Assembly (NCBI GenBank): GCA_946478635.1
Contig: CAMLCX010000136.1
Span: 1 to 10,522 of the forward strand
Direction of reading: 5' to 3'
DNA length: 10,522 nucleotides
Source of the DNA: an uncultured Pseudomonadota bacterium
Lineage (GTDB): Bacteria; Desulfobacterota_B; Binatia; UBA9968
Positions within the stretch are counted from its first letter, which is position 1. Each line of letters opens with the position of its first letter. Positions 1 through 5,377 of this stretch are shown in pieces. A program made the translations under genes and the position numbers. The notes beneath the pieces were generated by a model. The model ran no database searches, was not told where the DNA came from, and saw only the letters and a list, made by a program, of their open reading frames with translations.

Positions 1-138
1 GACGATCCGTTTCCGTACGGCATTAAAGCCAACCAGGCGATGTTGGAAACCCTGATTGATTTTTCGCACGAGCAGGGACTCACGCCGCGCAAGATGACAA
101 TCGACGAGTTGTTCGCGAAAGAGACACTGGATTTCTAA
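1..138 (+). CDS. 4,5-dihydroxyphthalate decarboxylase-like protein (NMT1/solute-binding fold), 3' end only
   Basis: Frame 1 is open from the first base of the window and gives 45 residues ending in TAA at 136-138; the gene begins outside the window. By eye, the fragment matches the last 45 residues of the complete gene at 327-1340 at 27 of 45 positions, including PYG, a shared FSHEQGL block and the ELFA motif near the end. It is therefore the C-terminus of a tandem paralogue of that gene. Members of this family are usually named 4,5-dihydroxyphthalate decarboxylase or ABC transporter substrate-binding protein. The C-terminal tail alone cannot separate an enzyme from a binding protein. Confidence 0.85.
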   Translation, partial: DDPFPYGIKANQAMLETLIDFSHEQGLTPRKMTIDELFAKETLDF

Positions 139-164
139 CTATGTGTTTTGATCGCACTCGTCCG

Positions 165-253
165 AAATCTCCCCTGACCCCTCTTTTTCAAAGAGGGGAA
201 ATACCTCGCCGAGGATAATTCCCCCTTTGGCAAAGGGGGATCAAGGGGGATTT
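165..253. repeat. Dispersed inverted repeat with two internal hairpins (AAATCCCC... type)
   Basis: Left arm 165-202 and right arm 217-253 are imperfect inverted copies of each other, separated by about 14 bases. Each arm also folds on itself: CCCCTCTTT with AAAGAGGGG in the left, and CCCCCTTT with AAAGGGGG in the right. Both outer ends are AAATC-like (AAATCT on the left, AAATCC as reverse complement on the right). Elements of this form occur as scattered intergenic repeats in many environmental genomes. It fills most of the gap between the two tandem decarboxylase-like genes and may also act as a transcript-end structure for the upstream one. There is no clean U-tract, so terminator function is uncertain. 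Confidence 0.8.
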
Positions 254-326
254 CACATAGTGCGCGAGCTCACCAGACCGCCATGCATCGAAGTGATTGA
301 CAGGCCACGCAAGCGAGGAGAACAAG

Positions 327-1340
327 ATGCCCAAACTTCGACTGAGTTTCATTTCCGCGTTCAACGAGAGAGTCGAGCCGTTGATGAAAGGCGCCGTTCA
401 ACCCGAAGGCATCGAGATCGTCCCGACCTATTCACACCCGTCGGAAACCTTCTGGCGCCAGCTGAAGTTCCGGGAGTTCGAAGTCGGCGAGATGTCGATG
501 TCGTCCTATTTGATCGCGCGCGAACGCGGCTTCGATCTGATCGCCTTGCCGGTCTTTCCGAGCAGGCGGCTTTTTCATACCGAGCTTTCATACCATACCG
601 ATTCGGGCATCAGGAAACCGGAGGATCTCGCCGGCAAGCGCCTCGGCGTCGGTGAATATCAGCAAACCGCTGCGCTCTGGCAACGCGGCATTCTCGAGCA
701 TGACTTCGGCGTGTCGCAGTATAAAGTCCATTGGTACATGGAGCGCACCGAAGAATTGAGCCACGGCGGCGCCACCGGCTTCACACCGCCGCAGGGGATT
801 TCCTTCCAGAGAATTCCGGCCGACAAAAGCATGGCGTCGATGCTGGTGAACAACGAGTTGGACGCCGCGGCAATCAACAGCCCATGGAAAAACATGCCCA
901 ATGTCATTGGGCGCTCGCACCGTATTCCCGGAGCCGGCGGCGATTGGAGCAAGGTGAAATTGCTCTTCTTCGATCGCTTGGCGGAAGGCAGGCGATTTTT
1001 TCAGAAATGGGGTTTTCTGCCCGTCAACCACGCCTACACGATTCGCGGCGACATCTACAAGAAATACCCATGGGTGGCATTTAATCTTTATACGGCGTTC
1101 GTCAAGGCCAAGGCGGATTTCAACGCCAGATTGGCCGATAGCATTCCGTCGGCGCTATTTTTCGGCAAAGAGTATCTGGCCATGACGCAAGAAATGTTCG
1201 GCAACGACCCGTATCCCTACGGCGTCAAAGGCAACCGCAAGATGCTCGACACTTTGATCGACTTTTCGCATGAGCAGGGATTGATCACGAAAAAACCCAA
1301 AGTCGAAGAGCTGTTTGCCGAGAGCACACTTGGATTGTGA
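327..1340 (+). CDS. 4,5-dihydroxyphthalate decarboxylase-like / NMT1-type substrate-binding-fold protein
   Basis: The product has 337 residues. The ATG at 327 is chosen because GAGGAG at 315-320 lies six bases upstream; an in-frame TTG at 297 would add ten residues but has no such site. The N-terminus is charged and lacks a signal peptide, so the protein should be cytoplasmic unlike the secreted binding proteins nearby. Family hallmarks are EMSMSSY (about 55-61), LPVFPSR (74-80), RKPEDLAGKRLGVGEYQ with a following W (96-118), LDAAAI (179-183), the FLPVNHAY segment (230-237) and PYGVKGN (297-303). This pattern matches proteins named 4,5-dihydroxyphthalate decarboxylase, which remove one carboxyl group from dihydroxyphthalate to give protocatechuate; many homologues are untested. 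It lies downstream of a close paralogue (1-138) and converges on the tail-tube gene. The fold and family are firm; the reaction is not. Confidence 0.85.
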   Translation: MPKLRLSFISAFNERVEPLMKGAVQPEGIEIVPTYSHPSETFWRQLKFREFEVGEMSMSSYLIARERGFDLIALPVFPSRRLFHTELSYHTDSGIRKPEDLAGKRLGVGEYQQTAALWQRGILEHDFGVSQYKVHWYMERTEELSHGGATGFTPPQGISFQRIPADKSMASMLVNNELDAAAINSPWKNMPNVIGRSHRIPGAGGDWSKVKLLFFDRLAEGRRFFQKWGFLPVNHAYTIRGDIYKKYPWVAFNLYTAFVKAKADFNARLADSIPSALFFGKEYLAMTQEMFGNDPYPYGVKGNRKMLDTLIDFSHEQGLITKKPKVEELFAESTLGL

Positions 1341-1367
1341 TCCGAAAGAAACGATTCCGGCGACTGA

Positions 1368-1808
1368 TTATTCAACTTCCACTTCCAAACCTTCATGAGC
1401 GATCTCTAAAGTTTCTATCGCAATCTCACTGGATTTTGCGTTGAGGCTTGGTCCTTCCCATTTTGCCGGCCAGCCCTCGCGGAACTGAAAGCGCGCAACC
1501 GGCGCATGGTTTTCGCCTAGTAAAATGATAGCTCCCGATCTACGCTCCACGCCGCCGTCGATAACGACTTTGCGCCAATTCCACAGCTCCCGGCTTCTGG
1601 AAAAGCCGCGTTTGAGCACGATATTGGTGTATTTCGTCAAACCAGGCAGCTTGCGAACTCCGCCGCGCTCGTTCCCTTCGCGATATTCGATCACATCAGT
1701 TTCGGTCGACAGCCCTGAACATTCCGAAAAACCGGCAACCTGGACACCGTCAATCTCGACCAAAAAATTAAACTTTTTGTAGGGATCGTTACGATTGGAA
1801 CTCGCCAT
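1368..1808 (-). CDS. Contractile phage tail tube protein, gp19 family
   Basis: The product has 146 residues from the ATG at 1808. A GTG at 1814 would add two residues, but GGGGGTGATC directly before the ATG closely copies the 16S-complementary ribosome binding site. The protein matches the gp19-like tail tube family over its full length: DPYKKFNFLVEIDG (8-21), GFSECSGL (27-33), VIEYREG (39-45), RKLPGLTKY (52-60), LKRG (65-68), ELWNWR (74-79), the WPAKWEGP segment (113-120) and IETLEIAHEGLE (131-142). In phages and in extracellular contractile injection systems such as Afp/PVC, this protein stacks into the inner tube. No sheath, spike, baseplate or ATPase gene is in the window, so the copy stands apart. 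It overlaps the 3' end of the upstream gene by 20 bases, which suggests translational coupling. Confidence 0.92.
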   Translation of the reverse strand: MASSNRNDPYKKFNFLVEIDGVQVAGFSECSGLSTETDVIEYREGNERGGVRKLPGLTKYTNIVLKRGFSRSRELWNWRKVVIDGGVERRSGAIILLGENHAPVARFQFREGWPAKWEGPSLNAKSSEIAIETLEIAHEGLEVEVE

Positions 1809-2238
1809 GATCACCCCCGATTTTTTGTCTTACCAATCTTGCCTGGCCCAACTCGAGATAGATTCGCAGATCGTGCGCCATCGTGTCTTCGTACCGGTTC
1901 CCCTCCCGATCACGATAGGAAACCGTGGCCTTGATTCGCATCGGCTCTCTTCTTTTTGCATAACTTGCCAGGACATCGATGTACTGGCGAAATTCCTTTT
2001 GCGGCGGCATAAAAGCGACCTCTCTGAACACTTTCATGCGGGAAATGCATTTCTCGCCGCCCAAACCATAAAAGGGCTTGCCAAAAATAGTCCGCACGCG
2101 GTACGCGCTGCTGTCGCCGATATTCTTCAGGCAAATGCTGACCATTCCTTCATCGACGACAAAATCGACGATAACTTCAGGCCTTCGTACCGATGCTGTA
2201 TTCGCTACCACAATGGCGATAATCCTAACCGAACGCAA
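1789..2238 (-). CDS. Unrecognised protein, probable beta-sandwich domain, partner of the tail tube gene
   Basis: The open frame gives 149 residues from a TTG at 2238; a GTG at 2211 would give 140. The start is uncertain. AGGA lies 11 bases before the GTG, and a possible promoter (TTGACG at 2251-2246, 18-base gap, TAGGAT at 2227-2222) would favour the GTG because transcription would begin after the TTG. I do not recognise the family. The alternating pattern EVIVDFVV, MVSICLKNIGDSSAYRV (32-48), IKATVSYRDREGN (102-114) and a final DLRIYLEL looks like an immunoglobulin or CARDB-like beta-sandwich. The NIGDSSAY turn is typical of such domains. The N-terminal IIAIVV stretch could be the remnant of a membrane anchor if the longer start is real. 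Its stop overlaps the tube gene by 20 bases, so the two are probably co-translated. Confidence 0.72.
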   Translation of the reverse strand: MRSVRIIAIVVANTASVRRPEVIVDFVVDEGMVSICLKNIGDSSAYRVRTIFGKPFYGLGGEKCISRMKVFREVAFMPPQKEFRQYIDVLASYAKRREPMRIKATVSYRDREGNRYEDTMAHDLRIYLELGQARLVRQKIGGDHGEFQS

Positions 2239-2314
2239 ATTAGACCGTCAACTCGATATCGATGAATTTTGTTCGGCTTGACCTCTGAGACTTTCAAGGA
2301 TATGCAGCAAAATC

Positions 2315-3271
2315 ATGATACGCCTCTCGCTCGTCCTTATTGCGCTCCTCTTTACTCTGACGCCTCTCGCTTCCGCCAAAACCGTCAATTTTGCATCCAA
2401 CACGCCGACGTTGAGCGGCACGCTGCCGCTCGTGGTAGCGCAGGATTTCGGCTTTTTTGCCGCCGAAGGTTTGGATGTGAAGGTCGTTCTCATCCGCGGC
2501 GGCCCGACGGCGATGGCGGCGCTCGTGGGCGGCGGCGTCGATTACACGCTGGTCGCAGGCGTCGCGGCCGTTCGCGCCATCGCGCAAAACGCGCCAATGC
2601 TGATCATCAGCGGCATCCAGCCCTATATGGACTACACGCTGGTCGGCGCCAAAGGAACGAGCAGCGCCAACGATCTCAAAGGCAAAGTCGTCGGCGTCAC
2701 CGGTCCCGGCGGCATCGCCGAATTCGCGGCGGTGGAGGGATTAGCAAAAAAGGGATTGGTGCGCGACCGTGACTACAAGATTCTTTACGGCGTCGGCAAC
2801 AGCCCGGCGCGCGCGCAAGCGTTGGAAACCGGCAAGATTCAGGCTTCGCCGTTTTCTTTTCTGGAGAGGTTGGAGCTTGAAAAGAAGGGGTTTCCGTCGC
2901 TTTTCGACATCGGCAGCCTCATGCCCGGATTTCCATTCGTCGTGATCGCGACGGGCAAACAAAAGCTGGAGAATGATCCGGAAGGGATCGTCGCGACACT
3001 GCGTGCCATCAACCGCGGGCTGGATTTTCTCAAAAAGAATCCGGACAAAGTCGCGGATGCAGTGATCAAACGAAACAACTTCGGTGATCCGGCGACGGTG
3101 CGCAAAGTGATCAATCAGTTTGCCGGCGTCTATTCGACCGCGATCTCCAAAGATGATATTGAGGCGCTGATTGCCGCGACGCGCATCGAAGCGGAAGCGA
3201 AAAAGCTCGGCGGACCCGACAAATTTTTCACGCGGCAGTTCTTGTTAAAGGCCGGCGGACAGGGACGATGA
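2315..3271 (+). CDS. Secreted NMT1/SsuA-type ABC transporter substrate-binding protein
   Basis: The product has 318 residues. Residues 1-21 form a signal peptide (MIR, hydrophobic core, then cleavage after ASA), so the mature protein is periplasmic. NMT1/THI5-like features follow: DFGFFAAEGLDVKVV (44-58), GGPTAMAALVGGGVDY (62-77), the DLKGKVVGV segment (120-128) that starts the second lobe, and ALETGKIQAS (169-178) lining the ligand cleft. Such proteins bind small organic ligands for ABC importers (sulfonates, pyrimidine precursors, aromatic acids), but no permease or ATPase gene accompanies it. The only ribosome binding site is AAGGA at 2296-2300, 14 bases away, so initiation looks weak. A possible promoter, TTGACC at 2278-2283 and TATGCA at 2301-2306 with a 17-base gap, would start the transcript almost at the ATG. 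The ligand is unknown. Confidence 0.88.
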   Translation: MIRLSLVLIALLFTLTPLASAKTVNFASNTPTLSGTLPLVVAQDFGFFAAEGLDVKVVLIRGGPTAMAALVGGGVDYTLVAGVAAVRAIAQNAPMLIISGIQPYMDYTLVGAKGTSSANDLKGKVVGVTGPGGIAEFAAVEGLAKKGLVRDRDYKILYGVGNSPARAQALETGKIQASPFSFLERLELEKKGFPSLFDIGSLMPGFPFVVIATGKQKLENDPEGIVATLRAINRGLDFLKKNPDKVADAVIKRNNFGDPATVRKVINQFAGVYSTAISKDDIEALIAATRIEAEAKKLGGPDKFFTRQFLLKAGGQGR

Positions 3272-3276
3272 AAGAT

Positions 3277-3347
3277 GTCTCGAGTCTTGAGTCTCGCATC
3301 TAGAGTTTCCCTTCCCAACCCGAGACCCGAGACACGAAACCCGAGAC
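3277..3347. repeat. Facing heptamer arrays forming a long imperfect hairpin
   Basis: The left arm is a run of seven-base units, GTCTCGA, GTCTTGA, GTCTCGC, ATCTAGA and GTTTCCC (3277-3311). The right arm is four units, CCCGAGA, CCCGAGA, CACGAAA and CCCGAGA (3319-3346), roughly complementary to the left ones. The arms can pair over about 31 bases with some mismatches and GU pairs, leaving a short loop. The element begins five bases after the stop codon of the binding protein at 2315-3271 and ends about 54 bases before the next start. No U-tract follows it. It may act as an RNA-stabilising or attenuating structure between the two genes, or be a mobile short-period repeat. Confidence 0.75.
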
Positions 3348-3401
3348 GGACAAAACAACCCGTCAAGTGCAACTTAGCTACGATTTGAGGAGGCGTCCAC
3401 G

Positions 3402-4349
3402 ATGGCCCACGAGTTAGAATTAACCCTGCTGCTCGCCGACTATCACCGCACGCGTCCTCTCCTGAACGGCGAGGTCACGGCGGAAGGAGTCAAGCTCCAG
3501 CCACGCCGTGCTGAGACCGGCGAAGCCTGCCTGCGGCCGGTGTACGAGGAATTCGATATCGCCGAGATGTCGCTTTCCTGGTACATGATGGCGCGCTGCC
3601 GGAACGAGCCCGTGATCGCGCTGCCGATTTTTCCCCTGCGCATGCAGATCCATCCGTACATCTTCTGTTCCGCCGCTTCCGGCATCGAACGCCCGGAAGA
3701 TCTCAAAGGCAAAAAGATTGGCATGGATGAGTACCGCCTCACCGTTGGCCTTTGGGCCAGAGGAATTCTACAGGAATACCACGGCGTGCGCCCTGAGGAA
3801 TGCGAGTGGTTCACGTCGGCGCCGGAAGCTGCCGGATACCGGATACCGGAGCATGTCAGGCTTACGGTCGTGAACGAGCCGACTGAAGCGCTCCTGCTGC
3901 GTGGTGAGATCGACGCGCTCATTCCGCCCAACATCGTCCCGTCGTTTCGCGCCAATGACCCGCGCATCCGACGCGTGTTCCAAGACGCAAGAGCCACGGT
4001 CAACGAATATTTTCGCAAGACAAAAATCTTTCCGATCACCCACACGCTGGTCGTGCGCCAGTCGCTCTTCGACGAGAACCCCTGGCTGGTATCGAGCCTA
4101 TTGAATGCGTTCACCAAAGCGGAAGAACTTTGCCGGAAGTCCTACGACTACGCCAAGCGCTCGGCGTTTCCGTCCGCGGTGTTGATTCTCGAAGAAGAGG
4201 AAGAATTATTCGGCAAAAATCCCTGGGGCCACGGACTCACGCCGGAGAATCAAGTGGTGTTGGAAAAATTCGTTCAGTACGCCAACGAGCAGGGCTACAT
4301 CCCCAGCCGCCCGGCGCTGAGCGACTTATTCGCGCCGGTGGGAAACTAA
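3402..4349 (+). CDS. 4,5-dihydroxyphthalate decarboxylase-like / NMT1-type substrate-binding-fold protein
   Basis: The product has 315 residues; the start is fixed by a strong AGGAGG eight bases before the ATG. It has no signal peptide and is probably cytoplasmic. The opening LADYHRTRPLLNGEV (11-25) is the typical N-terminus of proteins named 4,5-dihydroxyphthalate decarboxylase. It is followed by FDIAEMSLSWY (51-61), LPIFPLR (74-80), ERPEDLKGKKIGMDEYRLT (96-114), LWARGIL (117-123), GEIDALIPP (168-176), FPITHTLVVR (210-219) and ENPWLVSSLLNAF (225-237). It shares this order of motifs with the product of 327-1340 and is a more distant paralogue. It lacks the roughly 20 extra residues of that protein between the two lobes. 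Known members of the family decarboxylate dihydroxyphthalate in phthalate breakdown; no other phthalate-pathway gene is visible, so the substrate may differ. Confidence 0.87.
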   Translation: MAHELELTLLLADYHRTRPLLNGEVTAEGVKLQPRRAETGEACLRPVYEEFDIAEMSLSWYMMARCRNEPVIALPIFPLRMQIHPYIFCSAASGIERPEDLKGKKIGMDEYRLTVGLWARGILQEYHGVRPEECEWFTSAPEAAGYRIPEHVRLTVVNEPTEALLLRGEIDALIPPNIVPSFRANDPRIRRVFQDARATVNEYFRKTKIFPITHTLVVRQSLFDENPWLVSSLLNAFTKAEELCRKSYDYAKRSAFPSAVLILEEEEELFGKNPWGHGLTPENQVVLEKFVQYANEQGYIPSRPALSDLFAPVGN

Positions 4350-4374
4350 CACTTCTCAATGTAAAAAAGCGAAG

Positions 4375-4809
4375 TCACCCCATGAGCGGATTAACGACGT
4401 TGAGGGTCGGAAAACGGCCGAAATCGCGATCCGCCGTCCACAACTCTCGTACGCCGTGATCTTGGCAGATCGCCGCAACGCGAGCATCATGAACTTGCGG
4501 TCCGCTGATTCGCCCTTGCTCCAACGTGGAGCGAAGCTCCAGCCAATAGCCTTCAGTCTCCGCTAAGAGCACCAAGCTAGGCGATTCTAGCCAAGCTTCG
4601 GTCTGATCGATGGCATTGGCCAGCGGTGTCGGCGGCGAATAGATGCGCGGATGCGTTACAATTGCTAAAAATTCGTGAATGCACGGCCAAGGAATCGCCC
4701 ACGGAGAGCGCCCCTCAGCAAGCTCGGTAATTCTCATAAGCGCCGCATCGTGCCAGGGTGACTCCTCACGATGAGCATACACCAGGATGTTGGTGTCAAC
4801 CGCAATCAT
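4375..4809 (-). CDS. VapC-type PIN-domain ribonuclease toxin
   Basis: The product has 144 residues, the usual length for a VapC. PIN-domain acidic residues are all present: D5 in VDTNILVY, E46 in CIHEFL, D108 in VHDAR, and D127 and D129 in TADRDF. These bind Mg2+ or Mn2+ for RNA cleavage; VapC toxins typically cut tRNA or rRNA loops. The ATG overlaps the TGA of the antitoxin gene by four bases (ATGA, 4806-4809), and AGAGGCGG just upstream provides its ribosome binding site. The pair is therefore co-translated. It ends 25 bases from the stop of the convergent decarboxylase-like gene, with no obvious terminator between them. The catalytic site appears intact, so the toxin should be active. Confidence 0.92.
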   Translation of the reverse strand: MIAVDTNILVYAHREESPWHDAALMRITELAEGRSPWAIPWPCIHEFLAIVTHPRIYSPPTPLANAIDQTEAWLESPSLVLLAETEGYWLELRSTLEQGRISGPQVHDARVAAICQDHGVRELWTADRDFGRFPTLNVVNPLMG

Positions 4810-5054
4810 CCGCCTCTTCCTTGGTAGATGGACTCACGGATTCGCTCCCAAGTTGCATCTTGTACACCCGGCTGGAGCCCATTGCCCTTGAACGTCGCGT
4901 TGCGGAGCCGAAAAGCTCCTCGGCGTTTCTTTCGTTCGGCGACGATCCGCCTTAGGCCCTGTTCGACGAAAGCACGAACAGTCGTCCCCTCCTTCGCTGC
5001 TAGTTTTTTCGCTTCATCCAAGAGAGAATCGGATATCTCTATGGTTGTTTTCAT
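4806..5054 (-). CDS. VapB-type ribbon-helix-helix antitoxin
   Basis: The product has 82 residues. The N-terminus (MKTTIEISDSLLDEAKKLAA) is a typical ribbon-helix-helix start: a short beta strand carrying the DNA-contacting residues, then helix A, then helix B (TTVRAFVEQGLRRIVAER, about 24-41). The C-terminal part (W69, then IRESIYQGRGG) resembles the toxin-wrapping tail of VapB antitoxins paired with PIN toxins. It is the first gene of a two-gene operon and overlaps the toxin gene by ATGA. The protein is expected to neutralise the toxin and repress its own promoter. A direct repeat just upstream (5054-5085) is a candidate operator. Confidence 0.9.
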   Translation of the reverse strand: MKTTIEISDSLLDEAKKLAAKEGTTVRAFVEQGLRRIVAERKKRRGAFRLRNATFKGNGLQPGVQDATWERIRESIYQGRGG

Positions 5055-5085
5055 ATGGGTATATGTATCATGACTTATGGGTGTA
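5054..5085 (-). promoter_or_regulatory. Candidate vapBC operator: direct repeat at 22-base spacing
   Basis: Read on the minus strand, TACACCCATA (5085-5076) and TATACCCATA (5063-5054) agree at nine of ten bases. They begin 22 bases apart, two turns of the helix, and the second copy ends on the first base of the antitoxin start codon. Ribbon-helix-helix antitoxins commonly bind paired short repeats over their own promoter. A TTGATG hexamer at 5090-5085 followed 17 bases later by ATACAT is a weak promoter candidate within the same stretch. There is no recognisable ribosome binding site before the ATG. Operator function is inferred. Confidence 0.45.
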
Positions 5086-5093
5086 CATCAAGA

Positions 5094-5114
5094 GCAACGC
5101 CTCCAAGGCGTTGC
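5094..5114. repeat. Perfect hairpin, nine-base stem and three-base loop
   Basis: GCAACGCCT (5094-5102) and AGGCGTTGC (5106-5114) pair perfectly around the loop CCA. It lies about 40 bases upstream of the antitoxin start codon and 264 bases downstream of the binding-protein stop on the minus strand. No T-run follows on either strand, so a classical intrinsic terminator is unlikely. It could insulate vapBC from upstream transcription, or be a protein-binding site. Confidence 0.6.
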
Positions 5115-5330
5115 CTGTCGTCTTTGGGCTCGTACGTCCGGCGCGCCGAAGAACACTAAGCTAAGCACGACACGACTAACTCAGTCCCACGTCCGGGATG
5201 GCTATCACGAGTGTCTTTAGTTAGACAGGCTCTCTTCCAACTTGTGGGCGAGGGAGGAAGAAGCGATCTTCGATACCACTCGTCAAACGAAGTATTTATA
5301 GGATGGGTGGATGCGCTTTTCCGCCGATAC

Positions 5331-5362
5331 CCATCACTCCGCCATTCCAACACTCCATCACC
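5331..5362. repeat. Degenerate octamer tandem repeat (CCATCACT type)
   Basis: Four consecutive eight-base units begin with CC: CCATCACT, CCGCCATT, CCAACACT and CCATCACC. The first, third and fourth agree at seven or more of eight positions; the second is divergent. The run lies just past the 3' end of the minus-strand gene at 5378-6388. It resembles the heptamer array at 3277-3347 in style but not in sequence. Confidence 0.4.
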
Positions 5363-5377
5363 CGAATTCCCTCCCTC

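Larger units (their letters stand above)
5055..5377. other. 323-base intergenic region between vapB and the 5378-6388 binding-protein gene
   Basis: I see no convincing gene here; the open frames on both strands lack ribosome binding sites and family resemblance. It holds the candidate vapB operator at its left end, a perfect nine-base-stem hairpin (5094-5114), a seven-base inverted repeat (GATGGGT at 5302-5308 with ACCCATC at 5329-5335) and a short-period repeat (5331-5362). As both flanking genes are on the minus strand, the region serves as the vapBC promoter region and the 3' trailer of the binding-protein gene. Confidence 0.6.

Noticed and set aside
227..655. Plus-strand open frame of 142 codons starting inside the first dispersed repeat
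   Set aside because: It begins in a repeat, overlaps the better-supported gene at 327-1340 in another frame, and has a low-complexity arginine-rich product.
1368..2238. Prophage
   Set aside because: Only a tube gene and one unknown gene are present; there is no integrase, capsid, terminase, lysis gene or attachment-site duplication visible.
3277..3347. CRISPR-like short repeats
   Set aside because: The units are seven bases in direct contact with no spacers, so this is a short-period tandem repeat, not a CRISPR array.
3443..4117. Minus-strand open frame of 224 codons over the third decarboxylase-like gene
   Set aside because: It is antisense to a well-supported gene with an AGGAGG site; the translation is serine- and arginine-rich noise.
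5156..5353. Small minus-strand gene of 65 codons between vapB and the binding-protein gene
   Set aside because: No ribosome binding site, no family resemblance, and it starts in a short-period repeat.
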